From assembly GCF_013033355.1 (NCBI RefSeq), contig NZ_WQDY01000018.1:1-46767 (forward strand): 46,767 nucleotides of DNA, written 5' to 3'. The number at the start of each line of letters is the position of its first letter. Position 1 is the stretch's first letter. Of this stretch, positions 33,868 through 41,868 are shown piece after piece. The DNA is from Ruegeria lacuscaerulensis. Lineage in GTDB: Bacteria > Pseudomonadota > Alphaproteobacteria > Rhodobacterales > Rhodobacteraceae. The notes under the pieces are model-generated. The model was not told the DNA's origin, did not search any database, and saw only the letters and a list, made by a program, of their open reading frames with translations. The translations under genes were made by a program, and so were the position numbers.

Positions 33868-34316
33868 ACGGTATTCCACGCGCCCCTTTGGTTCTGGGGC
33901 TGGCCGGGTTGATCCCCTTCGTCTGGGGGGCGCTGACTTACTTGAACGATGATCTGCATGCCTGGGGCACACAGGCGCTGGGTCCCCGTTTCGTGGGGCC
34001 TTACGTTCAGCTGTTCTACGGCTCGATCATCCTCAGCTTTATGTCTGGCGTTTTGTGGGGGTTTGCGACGAAGACATCGGGCAGTAAGGCTGCGACCTGC
34101 TATCTGTTGTCCGTTCTCCCCGCGCTTTGGGCCTTTTTCAAAACGGGCGGTGGACCCCTCGCGGCAGGTACCAACCTGATGTGGGGCTTTGCCGGGTTAC
34201 TTTTGCTGGACGCTGTGTTCTCATACTGGCGACTGACGCCGGTTTGGTGGATGCGTCTGCGCATGTTGCTGACAGCCGTCGTTCTGGTCTGCCTTGCCGT
34301 TGGAGTATACTTGTGA
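33864..34316 (+). CDS. DUF3429 membrane protein (150 aa)
   Basis: Four or five membrane helices. The start has LGLAGLIPFVWGAL and the middle LFYGSIILSFMSGVLWGF, typical of DUF3429. The function is unknown. It overlaps ispH (ATGA) upstream and the methyltransferase (GTGA) downstream, so all three are translated together. Confidence 0.88.
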   Translation: MNGIPRAPLVLGLAGLIPFVWGALTYLNDDLHAWGTQALGPRFVGPYVQLFYGSIILSFMSGVLWGFATKTSGSKAATCYLLSVLPALWAFFKTGGGPLAAGTNLMWGFAGLLLLDAVFSYWRLTPVWWMRLRMLLTAVVLVCLAVGVYL

Positions 34317-34900
34317 CCGACAAAAGAACGATTGACGCCTATTCCTCGCGCGTCGCTGATTACCTCAGTGTTCCCATACCCCCTGAACAGATCGAAGCCC
34401 GCATGGCCTTTGCAGAAGCGGTCGTGGAAGGCGGACACGTACTGGATCTCGGGGCCGGCCCGGGATCGGACAGCGCCTTTCTGCAACGGCAAGGTCTGCG
34501 CGTCCGCGCCATCGACGCCACACCCGCTTTTGTCGAACACGCGCGTGAAAACGGTGTTGACGCTCATCTGGGGACGTTCGACGACGTGACCGAAGAGGCC
34601 GAGTATGATGGAGTCTACGCAAGTTTCTCGCTGTTACATGCCCCTCGCGCCGATTTCCCCCGACACCTGTCAGCCATCCACAAGGCGCTGAAACCCGCAG
34701 GGGTCTTTTTTCTGGGGTTAAAACTCGGGACTGGTGAACATCGCGACGACCTGGACCGTCGTTACACCTATTTCTCGCAGACCGAAATCGAAGAGGCTAT
34801 GGCAAAGACCGGATTCACCATCGACCGGATCACCACGGGCGTGGGTGCGGGCCTTGCGGGTTCGTATGATGGTTTCATTCTGGTGTTGGCCCATGCCTGA
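34313..34900 (+). CDS. Class I SAM-dependent methyltransferase (195 aa)
   Basis: The SAM-binding motif I is VLDLGAGPGSD at residues 43-53. The following acidic strand (IDATPAF) and motif IV YDGVYASFSLLHAP fit a small-molecule or protein methyltransferase of the class I fold. I chose the GTG at 34313, which overlaps the DUF3429 stop (GTGA); the frame is open earlier but inside that gene. The substrate is unknown. It overlaps rnhA by eight bases. Confidence 0.87.
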   Translation: MTDKRTIDAYSSRVADYLSVPIPPEQIEARMAFAEAVVEGGHVLDLGAGPGSDSAFLQRQGLRVRAIDATPAFVEHARENGVDAHLGTFDDVTEEAEYDGVYASFSLLHAPRADFPRHLSAIHKALKPAGVFFLGLKLGTGEHRDDLDRRYTYFSQTEIEEAMAKTGFTIDRITTGVGAGLAGSYDGFILVLAHA

Positions 34901-35360
34901 GCTGTTTGCCTATACGGACGGCGCATGTTCCGGTAATCCGGGCCCCGGCGGCTGGGGCGTGCTTTTGCGCGCGATGGATGGCGACAATGTCCTGAAAGAG
35001 CGGGAACTCAACGGCGGCGAGGCCGAGACCACAAACAACCGGATGGAGCTGCTGGCTGCGATCAGCGCGCTCGAAACGTTGGACCGGGCCTCGAAGATCA
35101 CCGTTGTGACAGACAGCGCCTATGTGAAAAACGGCGTCACGGGGTGGATTTTCGGGTGGAAGCGGAACGGTTGGAAAACTTCGAACAAGAAGCCGGTCAA
35201 GAATGTAGATCTGTGGCAGAGGCTGGACGAGGCACAAACTCGTCATGACGTGACCTGGGAATGGGTCAAAGGCCACGCGGGCCATCCTGAAAACGAAAAG
35301 GCCGATGAGCTGGCCCGCGCCGGTATGGCCCCGTTCAAGCCAAAAAAGACACAGGCATGA
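34893..35360 (+). CDS. rnhA: Ribonuclease HI
   Basis: It degrades the RNA strand of RNA-DNA hybrids. The four acidic active-site residues are present: Asp9 (AYTDGACSGNPG), Glu52 (NNRMELLAAI), Asp74 (VVTDSAYV) and Asp138 (ENEKADELA), with His128 in the KGHAGH loop. The length of 155 residues is normal. The ATG at 34893 lies within the end of the methyltransferase gene; the stop overlaps the next ATG. Confidence 0.97.
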   Translation: MPELFAYTDGACSGNPGPGGWGVLLRAMDGDNVLKERELNGGEAETTNNRMELLAAISALETLDRASKITVVTDSAYVKNGVTGWIFGWKRNGWKTSNKKPVKNVDLWQRLDEAQTRHDVTWEWVKGHAGHPENEKADELARAGMAPFKPKKTQA

Positions 35361-35980
35361 GCTGGCTGGCGCTGCTCGACTATGCCTCGGTTCTTGTGTT
35401 CGCACTGACCGGGGCGCTGGTGGCCAGTCGGGCGCAGCTGGATCTGGTGGGCTTTGCCTTTATCGCCAGCCTGACCGCCGTGGGTGGCGGCACCGTCCGC
35501 GATTTGCTGCTAAACCGCGACCCGGTTTTCTGGGTCGGACAACCGGATTACATCCTGATCGCAGTGGCCGCCGCCGTATTGGTGTTCTTCACCGCACATC
35601 TGGTGGAAAGCCGCTATAACTGCCTGATCTGGCTGGACAGTTTTGCACTGTCAATCGCCGTCGCGGCCGGATCGGCCACCGCTTTGTCGCTGGGGCAATC
35701 GGGCGTGGTCGTCGTGCTGATGGGGATCAGCACCGGATGTCTGGGCGGGTTGATGCGCGATGTGGTCTGCAACGAAGTGCCTTTGGTGCTGAAACAGGGC
35801 GAACTTTACGTCTCGTGCGCCTTTGCTGGGGCGCTGACCGCTGTTGCCGCCAGCCGCCTTGGGCTGGACGATCTGGCCATTCTGGCGTCTTGTGCGCTGG
35901 TCTGCTGGGCCTTGAGGGCGGGGTCATTGCTGTTTGGTTGGAAACTGCCTGTCTACAAAAGCCGTCCACCGCGTGTTTGA
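35357..35980 (+). CDS. Trimeric intracellular cation channel (TRIC) family protein
   Basis: A 207-residue inner-membrane protein of the YadS/UPF0126 group with seven helices in two repeats. The first repeat has GGGTVRD at 43-49, the second the related GGLMRD. Bacterial TRIC proteins form trimeric K+ channels. It overlaps rnhA by four bases (ATGA) and closes the coupled series. Confidence 0.92.
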   Translation: MSWLALLDYASVLVFALTGALVASRAQLDLVGFAFIASLTAVGGGTVRDLLLNRDPVFWVGQPDYILIAVAAAVLVFFTAHLVESRYNCLIWLDSFALSIAVAAGSATALSLGQSGVVVVLMGISTGCLGGLMRDVVCNEVPLVLKQGELYVSCAFAGALTAVAASRLGLDDLAILASCALVCWALRAGSLLFGWKLPVYKSRPPRV

Positions 35981-35995
35981 ATAGGGCCTCTACGC

Positions 35996-36598
35996 ATGAA
36001 ACCTGCATTTTGTATCGTCATCGCCGGACTCGCCGCCCTCGCTGGCTGCGGTCAACAATATGACCCCATGCAGTTTGCCGCGCAGGGAGATCAAATCGTG
36101 GCCACAGGTACTATCGACCATACGACGCTGGATGCGTTTCTTGAGGTAATCCAGCGAAACCCCGACGCAAAAACACTGGTGCTAAGCTATATTGAAGGCT
36201 CGATGGATGACGACGCGAATGTGGTTTTTTCCCGCGTGGTCCACGAGCAGGGGTTCGATACGATTGTGCCCTCAGACGGGCTAATCGCTTCGGGCGGGAC
36301 GGACCTGTTTCTGGCGGGCAAGCGCCGCGTGCTGGAGCCCGGAGCCTGTGTCGGAGTCCACAGCTGGGGCGGCTGGAACATCGTCGCCACTGAAATCCCC
36401 GAGGACGACCCCGAACATGACCGATATCTGGACTATTTCGAAGATATCGGCGTGGATGAGGCGTTTTACTGGTACACGTTGGACGCGGCCCCGTCCGAAG
36501 GGATGCACTGGATGAGCGCGGCCGAGGCCGACCGGTTCGACATGACCACGGGCGGCGCACCCCGTCTGGGATCAGCCGCCCAATGTGATGCGCGCTAG
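35996..36598 (+). CDS. Lipoprotein with ClpP/SppA-like fold, COG3904 type (200 aa)
   Basis: A lipoprotein signal ends in LAGC (Cys18). The rest resembles the periplasmic ClpP/crotonase-fold family: YIEGSMDDD (65-73) takes the place of the oxyanion strand, IASGGTDLFLAGKRR (98-112) carries a possible nucleophile Ser99, and ACVGVHSWGG has His122. The SGG block is like that of SppA. Peptidase activity is therefore possible but unproven. It is convergent with the arginase family gene, with two bases between stops. Confidence 0.78.
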   Translation: MKPAFCIVIAGLAALAGCGQQYDPMQFAAQGDQIVATGTIDHTTLDAFLEVIQRNPDAKTLVLSYIEGSMDDDANVVFSRVVHEQGFDTIVPSDGLIASGGTDLFLAGKRRVLEPGACVGVHSWGGWNIVATEIPEDDPEHDRYLDYFEDIGVDEAFYWYTLDAAPSEGMHWMSAAEADRFDMTTGGAPRLGSAAQCDAR

Positions 36599-36600
36599 GG

Positions 36601-37422
36601 TCAGCGCGACAGCAGACGCCCGCCGATTTCCTTGACGAATTTCGCCGCAACCATCGCGGTGATCCCATAGGGATCGCGGTGGGGGTTCAGTTCGACGATA
36701 TCCGCGCCGACTAGCTGCCCCTTGAAACGGTGGATCAGGTTGATCACCTCGCGCGTGCTCAGCCCGCCGGGTTCGTGATGCGAAACACCGGGCGCAAAGG
36801 CCGGGTCCAGCGCGTCCAGATCCAGCGAGAGGTAAACCGGGCCGTCAAAGCTGATCTCAAGATCCGGGCTCCAGCTTTGCATGTCGATCACTTCGACGCC
36901 GAACTTGTCGGCCTGTTCCTGCTGATGCTTGTTCATGGTGCGGATACCGACCTGTACCAAACGGTTGATCTGACACGTCTCCATCACCCGCGCGAAGGGG
37001 CAGCCATGGCCCAGCGGGCCGACCTGCTGACTGTCATAGAGGTCAGGGTGCGAGTCGATATGCAGGATGTTCAGCCCCTCATACCGCTCTGAGTGCGCTT
37101 TGATCAGCGGATACGCGACCGAGTGGTCGCCCCCCAGCGACAACAGCCGCGCGCCGGTGGCGATGCGTTCGACGGCCCCGGCCTCGATCCGGTCGATGGG
37201 CTCCTGTCCGATCATCTCGAACACGTCCAGATCGCCGGTATCCCTGAACCGGTCGGTCGCGCCCAGATCGGTGCCGTCTTCGGCAGTCAGGTTGGCAGCT
37301 CCGGAATGCAGTGCCTCACGAATGCGGCCCGGCGCAAAGGCGGGCCCCTGCAGGAACGAGGAATGCAGGTCCAGCGGAACGCCCATCAGGGCAACGTCAC
37401 CGGGGTTCAACTCATGCGACAT
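36601..37422 (-). CDS. Arginase/agmatinase/formimidoylglutamase family protein
   Basis: A ureohydrolase of 273 residues, which would cleave a guanidino or formimino group with two Mn ions. All six metal ligands can be seen: His100 (GGDHS), Asp123, His125 and Asp127 (IDSHPDLYD) and Asp201 and Asp203 (SLDLDALDP). Ser124 replaces the Ala of the usual DAHxD. Agmatinase (SpeB) is the likeliest member, but guanidinobutyrase or another guanidino substrate is possible. The ATG at 37422 has AAAGGTG four bases upstream; this site lies in the right arm of a hairpin (37428-37478), which suggests control of translation. Confidence 0.85.
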   Translation of the reverse strand: MSHELNPGDVALMGVPLDLHSSFLQGPAFAPGRIREALHSGAANLTAEDGTDLGATDRFRDTGDLDVFEMIGQEPIDRIEAGAVERIATGARLLSLGGDHSVAYPLIKAHSERYEGLNILHIDSHPDLYDSQQVGPLGHGCPFARVMETCQINRLVQVGIRTMNKHQQEQADKFGVEVIDMQSWSPDLEISFDGPVYLSLDLDALDPAFAPGVSHHEPGGLSTREVINLIHRFKGQLVGADIVELNPHRDPYGITAMVAAKFVKEIGGRLLSR

Positions 37423-37427
37423 GGGGC

Positions 37428-37478
37428 ACCTTTCGGATAGAATTTCCCGGCGATCTGGCCGGGTTCGACCCGAAAGGT
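37428..37478 (-). promoter_or_regulatory. Leader hairpin that would hide the ribosome site of the arginase family gene
   Basis: On the minus strand: ACCTTTCGG (37478-37470), GTCGAA, inner arm CCCGG, loop CCAGATCG, inner arm CCGGG, AAATTCTAT, then CCGAAAGGT (37436-37428), CCCC and ATG. The outer stem of nine perfect pairs contains the AAAGG ribosome site. The left arm begins eight bases after the stop codon of the upstream gene, so ribosomes ending there could open it. No T-run follows, which argues against a terminator. Confidence 0.6.
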
Positions 37479-37485
37479 CAAGGGG

Positions 37486-37722
37486 TCAGCGACGCAGATA
37501 TCTCTGCCAGATCCAGATCACCAACAAAGCGCCCAGAACCGCGCCAACAAAACCCGACAGCCAGCCCGCCACGGCAATCAGGGCACGCAGGATAAACCCG
37601 CCCACCAATGCGCCGACAATGCCGATCAGCATGGTTGTGGGTATGTCCGCCTCGATCCGCATCAGGCGGGTCGCCAGAAACCCGGCTGCAGCTCCGATGA
37701 TGATCAGGGCGATGACGGGCAC
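37486..37722 (-). CDS. GlsB/YeaQ/YmgE family membrane protein (78 aa)
   Basis: A small membrane protein of three helices. VIALIIIGAAAGFLATRLM at the start and IPTTMLIGIVGALVGGFIL in the middle are typical of the transglycosylase-associated (YeaQ) family, linked to stress responses; biochemical function unknown. The start is GTG at 37722, with GGAGG seven bases upstream inside the end of the preceding gene. One base separates it from the stop of that gene. Confidence 0.82.
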   Translation of the reverse strand: MPVIALIIIGAAAGFLATRLMRIEADIPTTMLIGIVGALVGGFILRALIAVAGWLSGFVGAVLGALLVIWIWQRYLRR

Positions 37723-37723
37723 G

Positions 37724-37960
37724 TTATTTCCTCCAATGAGTCGGAACGATGATGAGCGCACCAATCGAGGACAACACGGCATCAAAACCAGGCGGCCCAA
37801 AGCTGATGCCGAACATGATCCGGACAAAGTAAAACAGGAACGCTCCGCCCACACAAATGATGATTGAGGGCAGATACCCATTGTGGGTAAATCCCGTCTT
37901 CTCAGACAGATATCCTACAATGCCAGCGATAACCACCGTACCCATCAAGACCATGAACAT
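37724..37960 (-). CDS. Small three-helix membrane protein, possibly YeaQ-related (78 aa)
   Basis: The same length as its neighbour and three hydrophobic helices (about 1-17, 31-50, 60-73). IIICVGGAFLFYFVRIMFG in the middle and SSIGALIIV at the end recall the glycine pattern of the YeaQ family, but similarity is lower. It begins five bases after fmt and ends one base before the GTG of the next gene. It may derive from a tandem duplication. Confidence 0.7.
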   Translation of the reverse strand: MFMVLMGTVVIAGIVGYLSEKTGFTHNGYLPSIIICVGGAFLFYFVRIMFGISFGPPGFDAVLSSIGALIIVPTHWRK

Positions 37961-37965
37961 CTACT

Positions 37966-38880
37966 TTACCCCAGCGTTAAATTGGTCCCAGCTGCGACTG
38001 GCCAACCCCTTAGGAAAGTTGCTGCATCCTGCGCTGCTTTCCCAGCCCGCTGCAAGCGCAATAGGTCAATCGCGCCATCGCCACAGGCAACGCGGAGGGT
38101 ATCATCCAACAGCTCACCCGGCTGCCCCTGCCCCACTGCCAACCGAGAGGCCAACAGCTTGATACGCTCGCCTCCAATCTCGGTCCAGGCGCCGGGAAAG
38201 GGGGACAGGCCCCGGATTTGCCGGTCGACCTCGACGGCTGGGCGGGTCCAGTCGACACGCGCCTCGGACTTGTCGATCTTTGCCGCGTAGGTCACTCCGT
38301 CCTCGGGCTGAGGTTCCGGTGCCAGGTCCGATAAGGTGTCCAACGTTTCCACAATCATCGCTGCACCCATTTCTGACAGTCTGTCATGCAGGTGCGCCGT
38401 GGTTTCCTGTGTCCCGATATCGGTGGCACGTCGCAAAAGGACCGGCCCGGTATCCAGTCCGGCCTCCATTTGCATGATGCAGACGCCGGTCTGAGCGTCC
38501 CCCGCCATGATTGCGCGCTGCAGCGGCGCGGCCCCGCGCCAGCGCGGTAAAAGGCTGGCGTGAATATTCAGACACCCCTGTTTGGGCGCATCCAGAACAG
38601 GTTGCGGCAACAGCAGACCATAGGCAACGACAACGGCCACATCCGCTTTCAGCGCTGCGAAGGCTTCTTGTTCTTCGATCGACTTTAATGACACCGGGTG
38701 ACGAACATCAAAGCCAAGCGCTTCGGCCCGTGCATGAACAGGGGTTGGCCGGTCTTTCTTACCCCGCCCTGCTGGGCGTGGTGGTTGGCAGTAAACAGCG
38801 GCGATCTCATGCCCGGCTTCGACCAGCGCGTCCAGTACCGGCACCGAGAAATCGGGCGTTCCCATGAAAATGATGCGCAT
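37966..38880 (-). CDS. fmt: Methionyl-tRNA formyltransferase
   Basis: It formylates initiator Met-tRNA with 10-formyltetrahydrofolate. The formyl-transfer domain has MGTPDFSVPVL at the start and the active-site segment NIHASLLPRWRGAAPLQRA near residue 109; the C-terminal tRNA-binding domain follows after about residue 205. The length of 304 residues is normal. It lies two bases after the second deformylase gene, which itself overlaps the first: a def-def-fmt unit. Confidence 0.97.
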   Translation of the reverse strand: MRIIFMGTPDFSVPVLDALVEAGHEIAAVYCQPPRPAGRGKKDRPTPVHARAEALGFDVRHPVSLKSIEEQEAFAALKADVAVVVAYGLLLPQPVLDAPKQGCLNIHASLLPRWRGAAPLQRAIMAGDAQTGVCIMQMEAGLDTGPVLLRRATDIGTQETTAHLHDRLSEMGAAMIVETLDTLSDLAPEPQPEDGVTYAAKIDKSEARVDWTRPAVEVDRQIRGLSPFPGAWTEIGGERIKLLASRLAVGQGQPGELLDDTLRVACGDGAIDLLRLQRAGKAAQDAATFLRGWPVAAGTNLTLG

Positions 38881-38882
38881 TT

Positions 38883-39377
38883 CTACCCCTGCTTTCTGGC
38901 TTTGCGCAGCAGAATATCGCGTTTGACCTTGCTGAGACGGTCGAAATACATCCGACCGTTCAAGTGGTCGATCTGGTGCTGCACGCTGGTGGCGTCAATC
39001 CCCACAAAATCACGACGGTCGATCATGCCCTGTTCGTTCAGGAATTTCACTGTCACCGCACGGGGGCGTTTCACCTTGGCAGACACGCCGGGAAGGTTCG
39101 GGCTGGCTTCATCATGCTCGCGCAGTTCGATCGAGCTGTGCAGGATTTCCGGGTTCGCCAACCGCACCGCACGTCCACGCTCGGTCGAGCCATCCACCAC
39201 GGCCAGCCGTAACATCACTCCGATCTGAGGGCCCGCAAGACCAACACCGGGCATCGCCTCCATCGTGTCGATCATGTCGTCCCAGATGGCCCGGATTTCA
39301 TCGGTAATCTCGGCCACATCCTCGGCCTTGGTCCGCAGGCGTTTGTCGGGCCAAGGCAGGCAGGTGCGAACGGTCAT
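38883..39377 (-). CDS. Deformylase-like protein without key active-site residues
   Basis: Clearly related to peptide deformylase over its 164 residues, but the three catalytic motifs are changed. Motif 1 is GVGLAGPQIG (44-53), with Gln51 kept. Motif 2, EGCLS in active enzymes, is EASPNLPG (90-97), without the metal-binding Cys. Motif 3, HEIDH, is HQIDH (134-138), with Gln in place of the catalytic Glu. Both His ligands remain. Deformylase activity is therefore unlikely. The reading frame is intact and overlaps the normal def by four bases, so it is kept and translated. It may bind nascent chains or the partner deformylase; that is inference. Confidence 0.88.
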   Translation of the reverse strand: MTVRTCLPWPDKRLRTKAEDVAEITDEIRAIWDDMIDTMEAMPGVGLAGPQIGVMLRLAVVDGSTERGRAVRLANPEILHSSIELREHDEASPNLPGVSAKVKRPRAVTVKFLNEQGMIDRRDFVGIDATSVQHQIDHLNGRMYFDRLSKVKRDILLRKARKQG

Positions 39378-39892
39378 GCGCGGGCCTTTTCGCGTTTCAA
39401 CTTCTGCATCTTACGCGTGATCATCTGGCGTTTCAGCGGCTTGAGATAGTCGATGAACAGCTTACCGTTCAGGTGGTCGATCTCATGCTGCACGCAGGTC
39501 GCCCAAAGGTCATCAAACGTTTCTTGCTGTGCGTTACCGTCACGATCCATCCAAGCCACCTCCACCACTTTGGGACGGGTGACTTCGGCATATTGTTCGG
39601 GAATCGACAGGCAGCCTTCTTCATAAACATTTGTTTCGTCCGAAGAGGCCACGATCTCGGGGTTGAACATGATCAGGGGGCGCGGTGCCTCGCCCTCTTC
39701 CTTGACGCAATCCAATACGATCAACCGATCCAGGATGCCAATCTGCGGTGCAGCCAGCCCGATACCAGGAGCGTCGTACATTGTCTCCAGCATGTCATCA
39801 GCCAGTTTGCGCAGTTCATCCGTCAGGTCAGCAACGGGGGCGCAAACTTTTTTCAAGCGCGGATCGGGGTGAATAAGAATTGAGCGTTTCAT
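39374..39892 (-). CDS. def: Peptide deformylase
   Basis: It removes the formyl group from the N-terminus of new proteins, using Fe(II) or Zn. All motifs are intact: GIGLAAPQIG (43-52, Gln50), EEGCLSIP (91-98, Cys94) and QHEIDH (135-140, His136, Glu137, His140). The length of 172 residues is normal. It is the first gene of def-def-fmt, divergent from the PatB gene by 94 bases. Confidence 0.97.
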   Translation of the reverse strand: MKRSILIHPDPRLKKVCAPVADLTDELRKLADDMLETMYDAPGIGLAAPQIGILDRLIVLDCVKEEGEAPRPLIMFNPEIVASSDETNVYEEGCLSIPEQYAEVTRPKVVEVAWMDRDGNAQQETFDDLWATCVQHEIDHLNGKLFIDYLKPLKRQMITRKMQKLKREKARA

Positions 39893-39986
39893 GTCGTTGA
39901 TTTAGGCCATCGCGCCCCCCGCCGCAACGCCCCCCTTGCACCCGCCACGATTGTGACTAGCTTTCCGTCCGACAGATGGAGACAAC

Positions 39987-41159
39987 ATGACGTTTAACGA
40001 CCTGATCGACCGCCGGGGCACCAACAGTTCTAAATGGGATAAGATGGAGCGCCTGTACGGCGTTTCACCGGATGACGGGCTGGCCATGTGGACGGCCGAT
40101 TCCGATTATCCTACGGCGCCATGTGTTGTCGATGTCGTGCGGCAAGCGGCGGACCATGGGGTTTTTGGCTATTCTTGGATGCACCCGGACTATCTGAGTT
40201 CGGTCCAGTGGTGGATGAAAAACCGTCATGGATGGGACATCGACACCGATTGGGTTCTGACTTCACAGGGGTTGGGGAACGCGATCGCCCTATGTCTGGA
40301 CGTCTGGACCGAACCGGGCGACGGAGTGGTCATCTTTTCGCCTGTTTACCATGAGTTTGCGCACAAGGTGAACAAATCCGGCCGCAGGGTGGTAGAGTGC
40401 CCGTTGGCGCGCGATGGCGACAGCTACGGGGTGGATCTGGACGATGCGCAATCGCGGCTGGACGGATCTGAAAAGATGCTATTGTGGTGTTCGCCTCAGA
40501 ATCCTTCGGGGCGGGTCTGGACACCAGATGAGCTGCGCGCCGTTGCAGCTTTTGCCGAACGGAATGGGCTGGTTCTGGTGTCGGATGAAATTCATCATGA
40601 CCTGGTCTATCCCGGCCAAACGTTTGTGCCGATGGACGTGGCCGCCCCGGATGCGCGGCCCTGGACCGTGACACTGACGGCACCTTCCAAAACGTTCAAC
40701 ATCGCCGGTCAGCGCACTGGCAACATGATCATCCCAGATCCCAAATTGCGCGCGGCCATGCGCAACCGCATCCAGACGCTGGACTACGACCCCAGTGCGC
40801 TTGGCGTGGCGATGATCACGGCCGCCTACACCCCAGAGGGCGCCGCATGGGTCGACGAGCAGATCGTACATCTGGACAGCAACCGCCGTCTGTTTGATGC
40901 AACGATTGCGGAAATCCCCGGTCTTTGGTCCATGCCACTGCAGGCGACCTATCTGGCCTGGGTTGATTTCTCGGGCACCGGAATGGACCACCCCGAATTC
41001 ATTCGCCGCCTGCGTCAGGATGCCAAAATCGCCACCACATCGGGCCCCGGCTTCGGCGCGGGCGGAGAAACCTTTGAGCGGTTCAACCTGGCCACCCAAC
41101 GCAGCCGAGTGGAGGACGCCTGTGCCCGCTTGAAACAAGCGTTTGCCGATTTGCAGTGA
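39987..41159 (+). CDS. patB: PLP-dependent C-S lyase, MalY/PatB family
   Basis: A fold-type I aminotransferase-like enzyme, expected to cleave cystathionine or other cysteine conjugates to thiol, pyruvate and ammonia. The start DRRGTNSSKWDKM and MWTADSDYPTAP is typical of MalY/PatB. PLP contacts are Asn172 (SPQNPSGRVW), Asp200 (VSDEIHHDL) and the Schiff-base Lys235 (APSKTFNIAG). The length of 390 residues is normal. In marine strains such lyases may act on sulfur compounds. It is monocistronic. The 143 bases after its stop contain no convincing gene. Confidence 0.9.
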   Translation: MTFNDLIDRRGTNSSKWDKMERLYGVSPDDGLAMWTADSDYPTAPCVVDVVRQAADHGVFGYSWMHPDYLSSVQWWMKNRHGWDIDTDWVLTSQGLGNAIALCLDVWTEPGDGVVIFSPVYHEFAHKVNKSGRRVVECPLARDGDSYGVDLDDAQSRLDGSEKMLLWCSPQNPSGRVWTPDELRAVAAFAERNGLVLVSDEIHHDLVYPGQTFVPMDVAAPDARPWTVTLTAPSKTFNIAGQRTGNMIIPDPKLRAAMRNRIQTLDYDPSALGVAMITAAYTPEGAAWVDEQIVHLDSNRRLFDATIAEIPGLWSMPLQATYLAWVDFSGTGMDHPEFIRRLRQDAKIATTSGPGFGAGGETFERFNLATQRSRVEDACARLKQAFADLQ

Positions 41160-41302
41160 GGCAGGCGTTAAAGATAACTCTTATGCTGTGCCTGATCAGC
41201 GCAGCATGGGTTGGGTAGCACCGATACGGGCCACGTCCGCCCGCGCCGGAATGGTTCCCGAAACCGCACAGATCGACCACTTCCTGATCGAAAAATCCGC
41301 CC

Positions 41303-41656
41303 CTAGTCCTCGTGCCCCAACAGCGCGATCGGCGCATCCGGCGCGCGGTAGAAATCCAGCGGCGCCTTGTCGGCTGCGGCGGTGCTGCGTTTGAAGTCAT
41401 AACGCATTTCACCCGCCTGCGCGTCATCCGCGATGATCAGGCATTGGTACAAATGGCGCGCGCCGTCATAGATATCGACCAGACCGCGCAGTTGCGGAGT
41501 GGTTTCAGCCTCAACCGTGAAGCCATCCTTCCACAATCTTAAAATTTTGAAGGTATTGTCGCCAAATTCCACACGAAGACGGCTCGTCCTCTTCAGGCCC
41601 GCGATTCGAGCCGCGTCCAGTTCAGCGCTTATTTCCTTGGAAACATAGGTACTCAT
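41303..41656 (-). CDS. Hypothetical protein (117 aa)
   Basis: A soluble protein with a mixed alpha/beta pattern: KEISAELDAARIAGLKRTS, then VEFGDNTFKILRLWKDGFTVE, VDIYDGARHLYQCLIIAD and a C-terminal RYDFKRST segment. The strands and the phrase 'DG(F)xVxxE...LRGLVDIYDGARHLYQCLI' recall PilZ-like beta-barrels, but the c-di-GMP motif RxxxR...D/NxSxxG is not present. The ATG at 41656 has GGGGGAG upstream; the frame is open 42 codons further, without support. It is divergent from the glutathione enzyme gene. No function assigned. Confidence 0.75.
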   Translation of the reverse strand: MSTYVSKEISAELDAARIAGLKRTSRLRVEFGDNTFKILRLWKDGFTVEAETTPQLRGLVDIYDGARHLYQCLIIADDAQAGEMRYDFKRSTAAADKAPLDFYRAPDAPIALLGHED

Positions 41657-41868
41657 CAAAAAACTCCCCCGGCAGTGAGTACTATTGTGCGCTCTCAATC
41701 GTAAAAATCTAGTGAAACCGGTTACTTTAAATCCAGTCTTCATCACAGTGTTGCGGGCACACGCGCCATGGTCTGTGCGCAAACGCAGGCAAATTGCGCG
41801 CCTGCTCGCATAGGAACACCGCGCTCAAGCGCCTATCTTTCGAAAAATCGCTAAGCGGAGGAATACAG

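Noticed and set aside
34127..34312. Upstream extension of the methyltransferase gene
   Set aside because: It lies wholly inside the DUF3429 gene in another frame, and the GTG at 34313 gives the usual four-base overlap.
37428..37478. Reading the hairpin before the arginase family gene as an intrinsic terminator
   Set aside because: No T-run follows on either strand, the stem is interrupted by a large internal loop, and the gene start lies only four bases after the ribosome site inside the stem.
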